Assembly: GCA_002358835.1 (NCBI GenBank)
Contig: DEPP01000001.1
Coordinates: 1-5,715 of the forward strand
DNA: 5,715 nucleotides
Reading direction: 5' to 3'
Source: Bacteroidales bacterium UBA3389
GTDB taxonomy: Bacteria; Bacteroidota; Bacteroidia; Bacteroidales; P3
Shown: piece after piece, positions 1-5,715 of the stretch
Layout: each line of letters starts with the position of its first letter
Numbering within the stretch: the stretch's first letter is position 1
The notes under the pieces: generated by a model
Databases searched by the model: none
What the model was told of the DNA's origin: nothing
What the model saw: the letters and a program-made list of their open reading frames with translations, nothing else
Program-made: the position numbers and the translations under genes

Positions 1-1604
1 CCTTCTGCTTGCAATTCTTGAACGGCACTTCTCAAAGCTCCTTGTGTGCCTCCCCAACCTACAACCAACAATTCTGCATTTTCATCTCCCTCGATTTGTT
101 GTTCAGGTATGCGGTTTGCAACTCTTTCAACCTTTTCTTTACGGTAATTAACCATTTCTTGGTGGTTGGCATTGTCTGTCGATACGCTGCCTTTTCCTGA
201 AAGTTTTTCCAAACCTCCGATTCTATGTCTCAAACCTTCCATTCCAGGAATTGCCCATTGTCTTACTAATGTTTCAGGATCGCGGTTGTATGGTGCGTAA
301 TTAGGGTCGTTTGGTGTTGCAAAAGGTGGATTAATCTTTGGAAGGTCTGCCATTTTTGGTATTCTGAACAATTGAGAGCCGTTTCCAAGATATCCATCTG
401 TCAATAGAATTACCGGAGTCATTGTTTCCAATGCCAAACGTCCTGCTTCAAATGCCCAATCAAAACAATTAGCAGATGAAGATGCAGCAAGAACGATACA
501 AGGTGCTTCTCCGTTTCTTCCAAACAAAGCTTGTACCAAGTCTGATTGTTCTGTCTTTGTAGGCAAACCTGTTGAAGGACCACCTCTTTGAACATCTACA
601 ATAACAAGTGGCAATTCTGTCATAACTGCAAGACCGATTGCTTCACTCTTCAAAGACAAGCCCGGTCCGGAAGTAGAAGTACAAGCCATAGCTCCTGCAA
701 ATGAAGCTCCGATTGCAGAACAAATACCTGCAATTTCATCTTCTGCTTGGAACACTCTTGCTCCTAATGATTTGTGTTTTGCCAACTCGATAAGAATATC
801 TGTTGCCGGTGTGATAGGATAAGAACCTAAGAAAAGCGGAAGCCCTGCCTTTTCAGCAGCTGCCAACAAACCCCATGCAGTTGCAATATTTCCTGTTATG
901 TTTCTATATCTGCCTGCAGGCATTGTTGCAGTTTCGACTTGCATTTGATATTCCATGACATCGGTATTGTCACAGAAATTATAACCTGCACGAATCACCT
1001 CCTTGTTTGCTTGAATTACTTCAGGCTTCTTTGCAAATTTCTTTTCAAGATAAGCATAAGTATGATCTAATTCCTTACCGAAGATAAAGAATATCATACC
1101 CAACGCGAACATATTTCTACATTTTAACGCTGCTTTTCTATCTGTAAAAATCTCCTTCACAGCCTCAATCGTAAAACTTGTGATAGGAGCTTTTATCAAT
1201 TTATAATTCGACAAACTGTCATCTTCCAACGGATTGCTCGAATAGCCTGCTTTTTCTATAGCTCCTTCTTCGAATGTATCGGCATCAACAATGATAATTC
1301 CTCCTGCTTTAGCCCATTTTAGATTTGCTTTCAACGAAGCCGGATTCATCGCAACCAAAACATCTGCTTTGTCTCCAGAGGAGTATATTTGCTTACCTAT
1401 GTGAACTTGAAAACCAGATACACCTGCCACAGTGTTGTGTGGAGCTCTGATTTCTGCAGGATAATCAGGGAAAGTCGCAATATCGTTTCCATCTAACGCA
1501 GATGTATCAGAGAAAAGCGTACCTGTAAGTTGCATTCCGTCGCCGGAGTCTCCGACAAACTTGATAACAACATCATCTTTCTTTATAACATCTCTTGCTG
1601 TCAT
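1..1604 (-). CDS. korA: 2-oxoglutarate:ferredoxin oxidoreductase subunit alpha (fused gamma-alpha type), 3' end cut by the window edge
   Basis: Alpha chain of a cytoplasmic 2-oxoacid:ferredoxin oxidoreductase, which together with a thiamine-diphosphate-binding beta chain interconverts 2-oxoglutarate + CoA and succinyl-CoA + CO2 with ferredoxin as electron carrier. The minus-strand frame is open from ATG at 1604 to the window edge, about 534 residues. Related fused proteins are around 600-620 residues, so perhaps 80 C-terminal residues are missing. The N-terminal gamma domain (about 1-190) carries the VGDSGDGMQLTG motif (17-28). The alpha (pyrimidine-binding) domain starts near residue 233 and has SYPITPATDI (about 259-268), TSTSGPGLSLKSEA (about 309-322) and QRGGPSTGLPTKTEQSDL (about 335-352). 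The latter two are hallmarks of this family. A korB partner would be expected immediately downstream, left of the window. Substrate choice (2-oxoglutarate versus branched-chain 2-oxoacids) is inferred from the fused architecture and is less certain than the family. Confidence 0.93.
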   Translation of the reverse strand, partial: MTARDVIKKDDVVIKFVGDSGDGMQLTGTLFSDTSALDGNDIATFPDYPAEIRAPHNTVAGVSGFQVHIGKQIYSSGDKADVLVAMNPASLKANLKWAKAGGIIIVDADTFEEGAIEKAGYSSNPLEDDSLSNYKLIKAPITSFTIEAVKEIFTDRKAALKCRNMFALGMIFFIFGKELDHTYAYLEKKFAKKPEVIQANKEVIRAGYNFCDNTDVMEYQMQVETATMPAGRYRNITGNIATAWGLLAAAEKAGLPLFLGSYPITPATDILIELAKHKSLGARVFQAEDEIAGICSAIGASFAGAMACTSTSGPGLSLKSEAIGLAVMTELPLVIVDVQRGGPSTGLPTKTEQSDLVQALFGRNGEAPCIVLAASSSANCFDWAFEAGRLALETMTPVILLTDGYLGNGSQLFRIPKMADLPKINPPFATPNDPNYAPYNRDPETLVRQWAIPGMEGLRHRIGGLEKLSGKGSVSTDNANHQEMVNYRKEKVERVANRIPEQQIEGDENAELLVVGWGGTQGALRSAVQELQAE

Positions 1605-1648
1605 AATATCTATACTTTTTTATTTGCTTCAACGTCTCAAAATTATTG

Positions 1649-1656
1649 CAAAGGTA
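1649..1656 (-). promoter_or_regulatory. Predicted korA promoter, -7 element TACCTTTG
   Basis: Read on the minus strand, 1656-1649 is TACCTTTG, an exact match to the Bacteroidota -7 consensus TAnnTTTG, followed by CA. Transcription would start near 1641-1643, giving a leader of about 38 nt before the korA ATG. I see no TTTG at the expected upstream (-33) distance. A second match, TAATTTTG at 1645-1638, lies just downstream in AT-rich sequence and may be chance. No Shine-Dalgarno sequence is visible before the ATG, which is common in this phylum. Confidence 0.6.
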
Positions 1657-1900
1657 AAAACTTTATTTCATTTGGGAATGTCTTTCTTTGTTTTTTTGAC
1701 ATTAAAATAAAGAAGCAACACAAAACATATAGAATTTCATCCGTCTTATCGAATATAAATCAGCGTAAATAATGTAACGCCCCTCTTTAACAAAAAAGCA
1801 GCATTTTATTTCTTAAAAATCAGAAAAATCTTTCACAAAGTCATCAGCATTATACCACATTGAACGATAGCTAAACACAAAAAAAATATGTTTTCCTGCG
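1657..1900. other. Central part of the divergent korA/aroC intergenic region; no gene seen
   Basis: About 240 bp of very AT-rich sequence between the two divergent promoters. I find no tRNA, no convincing small ORF, no repeat array, and no strong hairpin followed by a T-run. It presumably holds upstream promoter context or operator sites for korA and aroC, but no palindromic operator stands out. A short reading frame that enters this region from inside korA on the plus strand is AT-driven and has no recognisable protein features. Confidence 0.5.
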
Positions 1901-1928
1901 TTTGTTTCCCACTTTATCAATAACTTTG
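1901..1928 (+). promoter_or_regulatory. Predicted promoter of the aroC-lipoprotein-lpxH operon (TTTG / TAACTTTG)
   Basis: TAACTTTG at 1921-1928 matches the Bacteroidota -7 consensus TAnnTTTG exactly and is followed by CA, as at the other two promoters here. A TTTG at 1901-1904 could be the -33 element, although the 16-bp spacer is a little short compared with the usual 19 or so. Transcription would start around 1934-1936, leaving a leader of only about 20 nt before the ATG at 1954. No Shine-Dalgarno sequence is present in that leader. Confidence 0.65.
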
Positions 1929-1953
1929 CAGTCTAATTTTTGTTTTGAGTGTT

Positions 1954-2958
1954 ATGACAGGCAATTCCTTTGGCAGACTTTTTACTTTCAGTAGTTTCGG
2001 AGAAAGTCATTCCGAATGTATCGGCGGAATTGTCGAGGGTTTTCCTGCAGGCATCAAATTGGATATGGAATTTATCCGAAAAGAAATGAGCAGACGAAAG
2101 TCTCAAAGCAAGTTTACCACCGACAGAAAAGAAGAAGACGAAGTTGTTTTTTTGAGTGGCTTGGATAGAGGCATAACTCTCGGAACTCCTTTAGCATTTG
2201 TGATTCGCAACAACAATATTCGCAAAGAAGATTACAAAGATTTAGAAGGATTTTTCAGACCATCACATGGAGATTACACCTATTTCTGCAAATATGGCTT
2301 GAATGCATCTTCGGGAGGTGGCAGAGCATCGGCACGAGAGACTGCTTCAAGGGTTGTCGGCGGTGCTTTGGCAAAATTGTTTCTTGATAAATTCAGAATA
2401 AAACTTGATTCGAAGATAGTAGAATTAGGAGGCATAGATTACATTTCCGATAAAGATAAGGCCGAAGCAAAATTACAACAAGCTCTTGCAGAAAGAGATT
2501 CATTAGGTGGAGTAATTGAATGCACGATACATAATGCTCCTGCCGGATTAGGCGAACCTGTTTTCGATAAACTTTCATCCGTTTTGGCACATGCGGCAAT
2601 GAGCATTCCTTCTGCAAAAAGTTTCGAAATAGGAGACGGATTAGAAAGTTGCAAACGCAAAGGCAGCCAAGACATTGACCATTGGAAAGAAACTGAAGGA
2701 ACTCTTACAAATCACAGTGGAGGAGTGCAAGCAGGGATTTCAAATGGCGAAGACATAGTTTTCAGAGTCGGATTCAAACCTATTGCAAGCATTGGAACAT
2801 TACGTTGCAAGGACATAAACGGAACAATCAAAGAAATAGACAATCTAGGACGACACGACATCGCTCCGGTACTTCGAGCAGGTGTGATTGTAGAAGCAAT
2901 GGCGGCATTGGTCATTGCCGATTTTATAAAGATACAACAAAGCAATAAAACGATATGA
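1954..2958 (+). CDS. aroC: Chorismate synthase
   Basis: Catalyses the last shikimate-pathway step, 5-enolpyruvylshikimate-3-phosphate to chorismate, in the cytoplasm with reduced FMN. The 334-residue product begins MTGNSFGRLF, which aligns with the usual AroC N-terminus. This is why I prefer the ATG at 1954 to an in-frame TTG at 1945. Family motifs in order are FGESH (15-19, conserved His19), TTDRKEED (55-62), RPSHGDYTY (102-110, conserved His105), GGGRASARET (121-130), DSLGGVIEC, PAGLGEPVFDKL, MSIPSAKSFEIGDG, NHSGGVQAGISNGEDIVFRV, and a C-terminal GRHD followed by VEAMAALV. Both conserved histidines and the RHD aspartate are kept. Oddities: it is shorter than the usual 350-365 residues; GESHG is GESHS; HADYT is HGDYT; the basic RRRPGQS loop is RRKSQS; and RHDPC is RHDIA. 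The stop codon overlaps the next gene's start (ATGA, 4 bp), indicating translational coupling. An active enzyme is likely but not proven. Confidence 0.95.
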   Translation: MTGNSFGRLFTFSSFGESHSECIGGIVEGFPAGIKLDMEFIRKEMSRRKSQSKFTTDRKEEDEVVFLSGLDRGITLGTPLAFVIRNNNIRKEDYKDLEGFFRPSHGDYTYFCKYGLNASSGGGRASARETASRVVGGALAKLFLDKFRIKLDSKIVELGGIDYISDKDKAEAKLQQALAERDSLGGVIECTIHNAPAGLGEPVFDKLSSVLAHAAMSIPSAKSFEIGDGLESCKRKGSQDIDHWKETEGTLTNHSGGVQAGISNGEDIVFRVGFKPIASIGTLRCKDINGTIKEIDNLGRHDIAPVLRAGVIVEAMAALVIADFIKIQQSNKTI

Positions 2959-3713
2959 GGAAATTTTCAAACCTGATTACAATTGTCGCAATCGCCGTTT
3001 TAACTTTCGGTTGCAGCAAAACACAAAAGCCTGATCAAGATTCATTCCTATTAAAAGGTAATATACAAGACTCGGATGCAAAATACATGATTTTAAGCGA
3101 GATCGGAAAGACCGGATTCATAGACTCTGACACCATTACCTTAGATAAAAATGGTAATTTCTCACATTTGGTAAAAATGCCCGAAGAAACACTATATTCT
3201 CTCAGCCTCAAAGATGATTACATCACTCTTTGCCCGAAAGCAAAAGAAGAAATAGAAATCAAAAGTTCGGCAAACGATTTTTCAGGCACCTATTCGGTAA
3301 GTGGGTCTGAAGAATCAATACTTCTTAAAGAGCTAAACAATCGAAGTAATCAAGTTCGCAAAACGCTCAAATCAATGAGTGACTATCTAAAATCTGCAAA
3401 CATCGAAAATTTAGACTCGATTAAGCACGTTTTTGTTTTGCGTTTGCAAGATATTCACGCACAAGAGTTGGCATATAGCGAGAATTTTATCCGTAAAAAC
3501 AAAGGCTCTCTTACCACACTTATCGCTCTATATCGTACATTCGAAGGAAGACCGCTTTTTGATTATAGAAACGATTTAAGCATCCACAAAGAAACATTAG
3601 AGGGTCTTAACACCACTCTTCCAAACAATCAACACACTCTCATACTAAAAAAATTCATCGAACAAAAAGAAGCTGAAAACAATGCAAGACTTGCAACAAG
3701 AGAAGAAAAGTAA
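2955..3713 (+). CDS. Lipoprotein with DUF4369-like N-terminal domain, lacking a thioredoxin domain
   Basis: A 252-residue predicted envelope lipoprotein. A basic start (MRK) and hydrophobic stretch (about 7-18) lead to a relaxed lipobox, LTFGC, with the acylated cysteine at 20. Residues about 31-86 resemble DUF4369: a beta-rich segment opening LLKGNI, with IDSDTITLDKNGNFSH in the middle and ending near LYSLSL. After it comes a region with the GSEESILLKELN motif (about 117-128) and predicted helices, including FIRKNKGSLTTLIALYRTF (about 178-196). In Bacteroidota this order is typical of the N-terminal part of TlpA/ResA-like thiol-disulfide proteins. Here the protein ends in a charged tail (EQKEAENNARLATREEK) where the CxxC thioredoxin domain would begin, and the only cysteines are Cys20 and one at about 93. 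It is therefore unlikely to be a disulfide reductase itself. The start overlaps aroC by 4 bp and the end overlaps lpxH by 32 bp. Lipoprotein status is well supported; the DUF4369 assignment is by pattern; the function is unknown. Confidence 0.85.
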   Translation: MRKFSNLITIVAIAVLTFGCSKTQKPDQDSFLLKGNIQDSDAKYMILSEIGKTGFIDSDTITLDKNGNFSHLVKMPEETLYSLSLKDDYITLCPKAKEEIEIKSSANDFSGTYSVSGSEESILLKELNNRSNQVRKTLKSMSDYLKSANIENLDSIKHVFVLRLQDIHAQELAYSENFIRKNKGSLTTLIALYRTFEGRPLFDYRNDLSIHKETLEGLNTTLPNNQHTLILKKFIEQKEAENNARLATREEK

Positions 3714-4443
3714 GGTTTACTTTGCAAGCGACTTCCATTTGGGTGTTCCAAACCGCAATCAAAGTTTGGAGAAGGAAAAACGTATCGTTCGTTGGTTGGA
3801 AAGCATCGAACAAGATGCCAAAGAATTGTATTTGCTCGGTGATATATTCGATTTCTGGTTCGAATACAAATATGTAGTTCCCAAAGGGTTCGTGCGTTTT
3901 CTTGGCAAATTGGCACAAATGTCGGATTGTGGTTGCACGATTCATTATTTCTGTGGCAATCATGATATTTGGCAAAAAGATTACTTGGAAAAAGAACTCG
4001 GATTCATTGTTCACCGAGACTATCATAAGGTAACAATAGATAAAAAAACCTTTCTAATTGGTCATGGCGACGGATTGGACTCTTCAGATAAAAAATACAA
4101 ACTACTCAATCGAATTTTCAAAAACCGATTCTGCATATCGGCATTTGCCTCTCTTCATCCTCGTTGGGCGTTTTCAATAGGTACGACTTGGAGTTCAAAA
4201 AGCAGAAAATCGCATTCCGAATCCGACAGAATATCTCTTGGAACCGAAGAACCTATTTACAAATATTGCCAAAACAAACTCAAAACAGAAGACATCGATT
4301 TCTTTATTTTCGGACATCGACACATAGAATGCGACATGGCTTTGAACGAAAAAAGCAGATACATCAACACAGGATTTTGGGAGATTAAAAGTCCATACGC
4401 AGAATGGGACGGAAAAAACTTAATGCTTAAAAACTTTGAATAA
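3682..4443 (+). CDS. lpxH: UDP-2,3-diacylglucosamine diphosphatase (LpxH-type metallophosphoesterase)
   Basis: Hydrolyses UDP-2,3-diacylglucosamine to lipid X (2,3-diacylglucosamine 1-phosphate) and UMP in lipid A synthesis, at the inner face of the cytoplasmic membrane. The 253-residue protein has the full calcineurin-like metal-site set: SDFHLG (Asp17, His19), GDIFDFWFEY (Asp54), GNHD (Asn93, His94), GHGD (His128) and FGHRH (His212, His214). DFWFEYKYVVPKG (57-69) is characteristic of Bacteroidota LpxH. A two-metal (Mn-type) centre is expected from the family. The ATG at 3682 lies inside the preceding lipoprotein gene (32-bp overlap) and gives roughly nine more residues before the first beta strand than many homologues have. 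I see no other ATG close to the strand, so this start is the best choice. The overlap argues for co-translation with the lipoprotein gene. A different UDP-sugar or nucleotide substrate is possible but less likely. Confidence 0.92.
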   Translation: MQDLQQEKKSKVYFASDFHLGVPNRNQSLEKEKRIVRWLESIEQDAKELYLLGDIFDFWFEYKYVVPKGFVRFLGKLAQMSDCGCTIHYFCGNHDIWQKDYLEKELGFIVHRDYHKVTIDKKTFLIGHGDGLDSSDKKYKLLNRIFKNRFCISAFASLHPRWAFSIGTTWSSKSRKSHSESDRISLGTEEPIYKYCQNKLKTEDIDFFIFGHRHIECDMALNEKSRYINTGFWEIKSPYAEWDGKNLMLKNFE

Positions 4444-4465
4444 CCGCAACAAATTAGTACTTTTG
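4435..4465 (+). promoter_or_regulatory. Predicted gcvT promoter (TTTG-N19-TACTTTTG)
   Basis: TTTG at 4435-4438 and TACTTTTG at 4458-4465 are separated by 19 bp, matching the Bacteroidota -33/-7 consensus in both elements and in spacing. This is the best promoter in the window. The -33 element lies in the last codons of lpxH. Transcription would begin near 4471, leaving a leader of about 54 AT-rich nucleotides before gcvT. That leader is too short for a glycine riboswitch. It implies gcvT can be expressed independently of the aroC operon, although read-through from lpxH is also possible because there is no terminator in the 81-bp gap. Confidence 0.75.
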
Positions 4466-4524
4466 CAGATTCAAACAAAGATTTATTGAAATAATATTAT
4501 TGTTAAATAAAACACGGATTTAGA

Positions 4525-5628
4525 ATGAAAACAACACCATTCACACAAAAGCACATTGATTTAGGTGCAAAGATGGCAGAATTTGCCGGTTTCAACATGC
4601 CGATTTCTTACGAGGGATTGGTAATCGAACATAATAATGTTAGAAATGCAGTCGGAGTATTCGACGTTTCTCACATGGGAGAGTTCAGAGCAAAGGGACC
4701 AAAAGCCTTTGAATTTGTACAACGTTGCACTTCAAACGACATAGCTACACTATTTGACGGAAAGGTTCTTTATACTGTTTTACCAAATGGCAAAGGCGGT
4801 ATAGTAGATGATATGTTGGTTTACAGAGTTTCTGAAGAAGAATACTTTATGGTGCCAAATGCAGCCAACATAGACAAAGACTGGACTTGGATGAGCAAGA
4901 TAGCAGAAGAGATGGGCTTGACTCTTGGAACAGAATTCACAAACGAAAGCGACCACTACGGACAATTGGCTGTTCAAGGACCATTGGCGTTGAAAGCAAT
5001 GCAGAAATTGACCGATACTCTGATAGAAGACATGGAGTATTACACATTTAAGTATCTTACATTCGCAGGTATAGAAAACGTATTGTTATCTACAACAGGT
5101 TATACCGGAGCAGGCGGATGCGAAATCTACTTTGACAAACAATATGCTGACAAAATATGGGATGCAGTTTTTGAAGCAGGACAAGAATTCGGCATTAAAC
5201 CTGCAGGATTAGGCTGTCGTGATACATTGCGTTTGGAAATGGGATTCTGCCTTTACGGACACGAAATCGATGATGAGACATCTCCAATCGAAGCAGGCTT
5301 GAATTGGCTTACCAAATTCGTAGATGGAAACGACTTTATCGACAGAGCACGTTTGGAAGAGCAAAAAGCAAACGGTGTAAGCAAGAAATTGGTAGGTTTC
5401 CAAATGATTGACAAAGGTATTCCACGTCAAGGATATGAAGTTTGCGACAGTGAAGGAAACGTAATAGGAAAAGTTTGCTCAGGAACTCAATCTCCATCTT
5501 GCGGAATTGCGATAGGAACAGCACACGTTCAAACAGCATTCAGCAAAAAAGACACAGAGATATTCATCAAAGTAAGAGAAAAATTATTGAAAGCAGTTGT
5601 TGTAAGAATGCCTTTTTATAAAGGATAA
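4525..5628 (+). CDS. gcvT: Glycine cleavage system aminomethyltransferase (T-protein)
   Basis: T-protein of the glycine cleavage system. It transfers the methylene carbon from the aminomethyl-lipoyl arm of H-protein to tetrahydrofolate, releasing ammonia, in the cytoplasm. The 367-residue length is normal for the family. Visible motifs are the N-terminal KTTPFTQKHIDLGAKM and EFAGFNMPISY, VFDVSHMGE (45-53), GGIVDDMLVY (91-100) with Asp96 at the position of the catalytic aspartate, NAANIDKDW (112-120), QGPLA, GYTGAGGCE (192-200), RDTLRLEMGFCLYGHEID, SPIEAGLNW and the C-terminal SGTQSP. In most phyla the GYTG motif is followed by Glu. The Ala seen here is, as I recall, normal for Bacteroidales. 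Several positions carry unexpected cysteines (GYTGAGGCE, GLGCRDT, KVCSGTQSPSC). The ATG start fits the family N-terminus; no Shine-Dalgarno sequence is seen. gcvH and gcvP are not in the window. It has its own promoter and a strong terminator, so it is probably monocistronic. Confidence 0.96.
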   Translation: MKTTPFTQKHIDLGAKMAEFAGFNMPISYEGLVIEHNNVRNAVGVFDVSHMGEFRAKGPKAFEFVQRCTSNDIATLFDGKVLYTVLPNGKGGIVDDMLVYRVSEEEYFMVPNAANIDKDWTWMSKIAEEMGLTLGTEFTNESDHYGQLAVQGPLALKAMQKLTDTLIEDMEYYTFKYLTFAGIENVLLSTTGYTGAGGCEIYFDKQYADKIWDAVFEAGQEFGIKPAGLGCRDTLRLEMGFCLYGHEIDDETSPIEAGLNWLTKFVDGNDFIDRARLEEQKANGVSKKLVGFQMIDKGIPRQGYEVCDSEGNVIGKVCSGTQSPSCGIAIGTAHVQTAFSKKDTEIFIKVREKLLKAVVVRMPFYKG

Positions 5629-5652
5629 TTCTTCATACAATTGATTCAATCC

Positions 5653-5693
5653 AAAAGCACCACCGCAAAAACAGACGGCGGTGGTGCTTTTTT
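5653..5693 (+). terminator. Strong intrinsic terminator after gcvT, possibly bidirectional
   Basis: A perfect GC-rich inverted repeat pairs GCACCACCGC (5657-5666) with GCGGTGGTGC (5678-5687) across an 11-nt loop and is followed by six T residues (5688-5693). Four A residues before the left arm can pair with the first four Ts, extending the stem to 14 bp. They also provide a short T-run on the opposite strand, so it may stop convergent transcription too. It begins 24 nt after the gcvT stop codon. The last 22 bases of the window after it hold nothing I can identify. Confidence 0.92.
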
Positions 5694-5715
5694 CATTTTG
5701 TAAATCAATGAAACC

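Noticed and set aside
1530..1772. Plus-strand reading frame of 80 codons running from within korA into the intergenic region
   Set aside because: Its first part is antisense to the well-supported korA N-terminus and the rest is AT-rich, low-complexity coding with no recognisable motif, promoter or ribosome binding site.
1945..1953. TTG start nine bases upstream of the chosen aroC start
   Set aside because: The ATG at 1954 gives the N-terminus expected for AroC, and an ATG is far more likely than TTG with no Shine-Dalgarno support.
3600..3780. Possible frameshift that removed a thioredoxin domain from the lipoprotein
   Set aside because: The sequence after the lipoprotein codes in frame for LpxH from its first beta strand onward. 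No CxxC motif or other thioredoxin remnant is present in any frame, so the short form is not a simple frameshift.
3655..4026. 123-codon minus-strand frame overlapping the start of lpxH
   Set aside because: It is antisense to the lpxH metal-site region and the end of the lipoprotein gene, with no family resemblance; a shadow of real coding sequence.
4466..4524. Glycine riboswitch in the gcvT leader
   Set aside because: The leader is only about 54 nt of AT-rich sequence with no paired helices; glycine aptamers are considerably longer and more structured.
1..5715. Mobile element, CRISPR array, tRNA/rRNA or defence system
   Set aside because: No transposase or recombinase motifs, direct-repeat arrays, terminal inverted repeats, or cloverleaf-like sequence were found. 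All genes are core metabolic or envelope genes.

Overview
The window looks like an ordinary housekeeping stretch of chromosome from a Gram-negative, probably anaerobic member of the Bacteroidota, most likely order Bacteroidales. The reasons are: an AT-rich genome; promoter elements of the Bacteroidota type (TTTG and TAnnTTTG) instead of the usual -35/-10; almost no Shine-Dalgarno sequences; a fused gamma-alpha 2-oxoglutarate:ferredoxin oxidoreductase subunit; an LpxH and a GcvT with Bacteroidales-style sequence; and a DUF4369-type lipoprotein. I cannot name a genus.

Layout. (1) Positions 1-1604, minus strand: korA, the alpha chain of a 2-oxoacid (2-oxoglutarate):ferredoxin oxidoreductase, complete at its N-terminus and running off the left edge. 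(2) Positions 1605-1953: a 349-bp divergent intergenic region with a promoter for each side and no gene that I can support in between. (3) Positions 1954-4443, plus strand: a tight three-gene group, aroC (chorismate synthase), a lipoprotein with a DUF4369-like N-terminal domain, and lpxH (UDP-2,3-diacylglucosamine diphosphatase). The genes overlap by 4 bp (ATGA) and 32 bp, so they are almost certainly co-transcribed and translationally coupled. (4) Positions 4444-5628: an 81-bp gap, a consensus promoter that begins inside the end of lpxH, and gcvT (aminomethyltransferase of the glycine cleavage system). (5) Positions 5653-5693: a strong intrinsic terminator that closes the rightward unit.

The genes share no single pathway. 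They cover ferredoxin-linked central carbon metabolism, aromatic amino acid synthesis, lipid A synthesis, one-carbon/glycine metabolism and an envelope lipoprotein of unknown function.

I found no mobile element, CRISPR array, RNA gene, toxin-antitoxin or defence system, and nothing I would call an undescribed system. The points most worth a second look are the lipoprotein that stops where its relatives continue into a thioredoxin domain, the divergent chorismate synthase, and the repeated TAnnTTTGCA promoter motif in front of all three transcription units.
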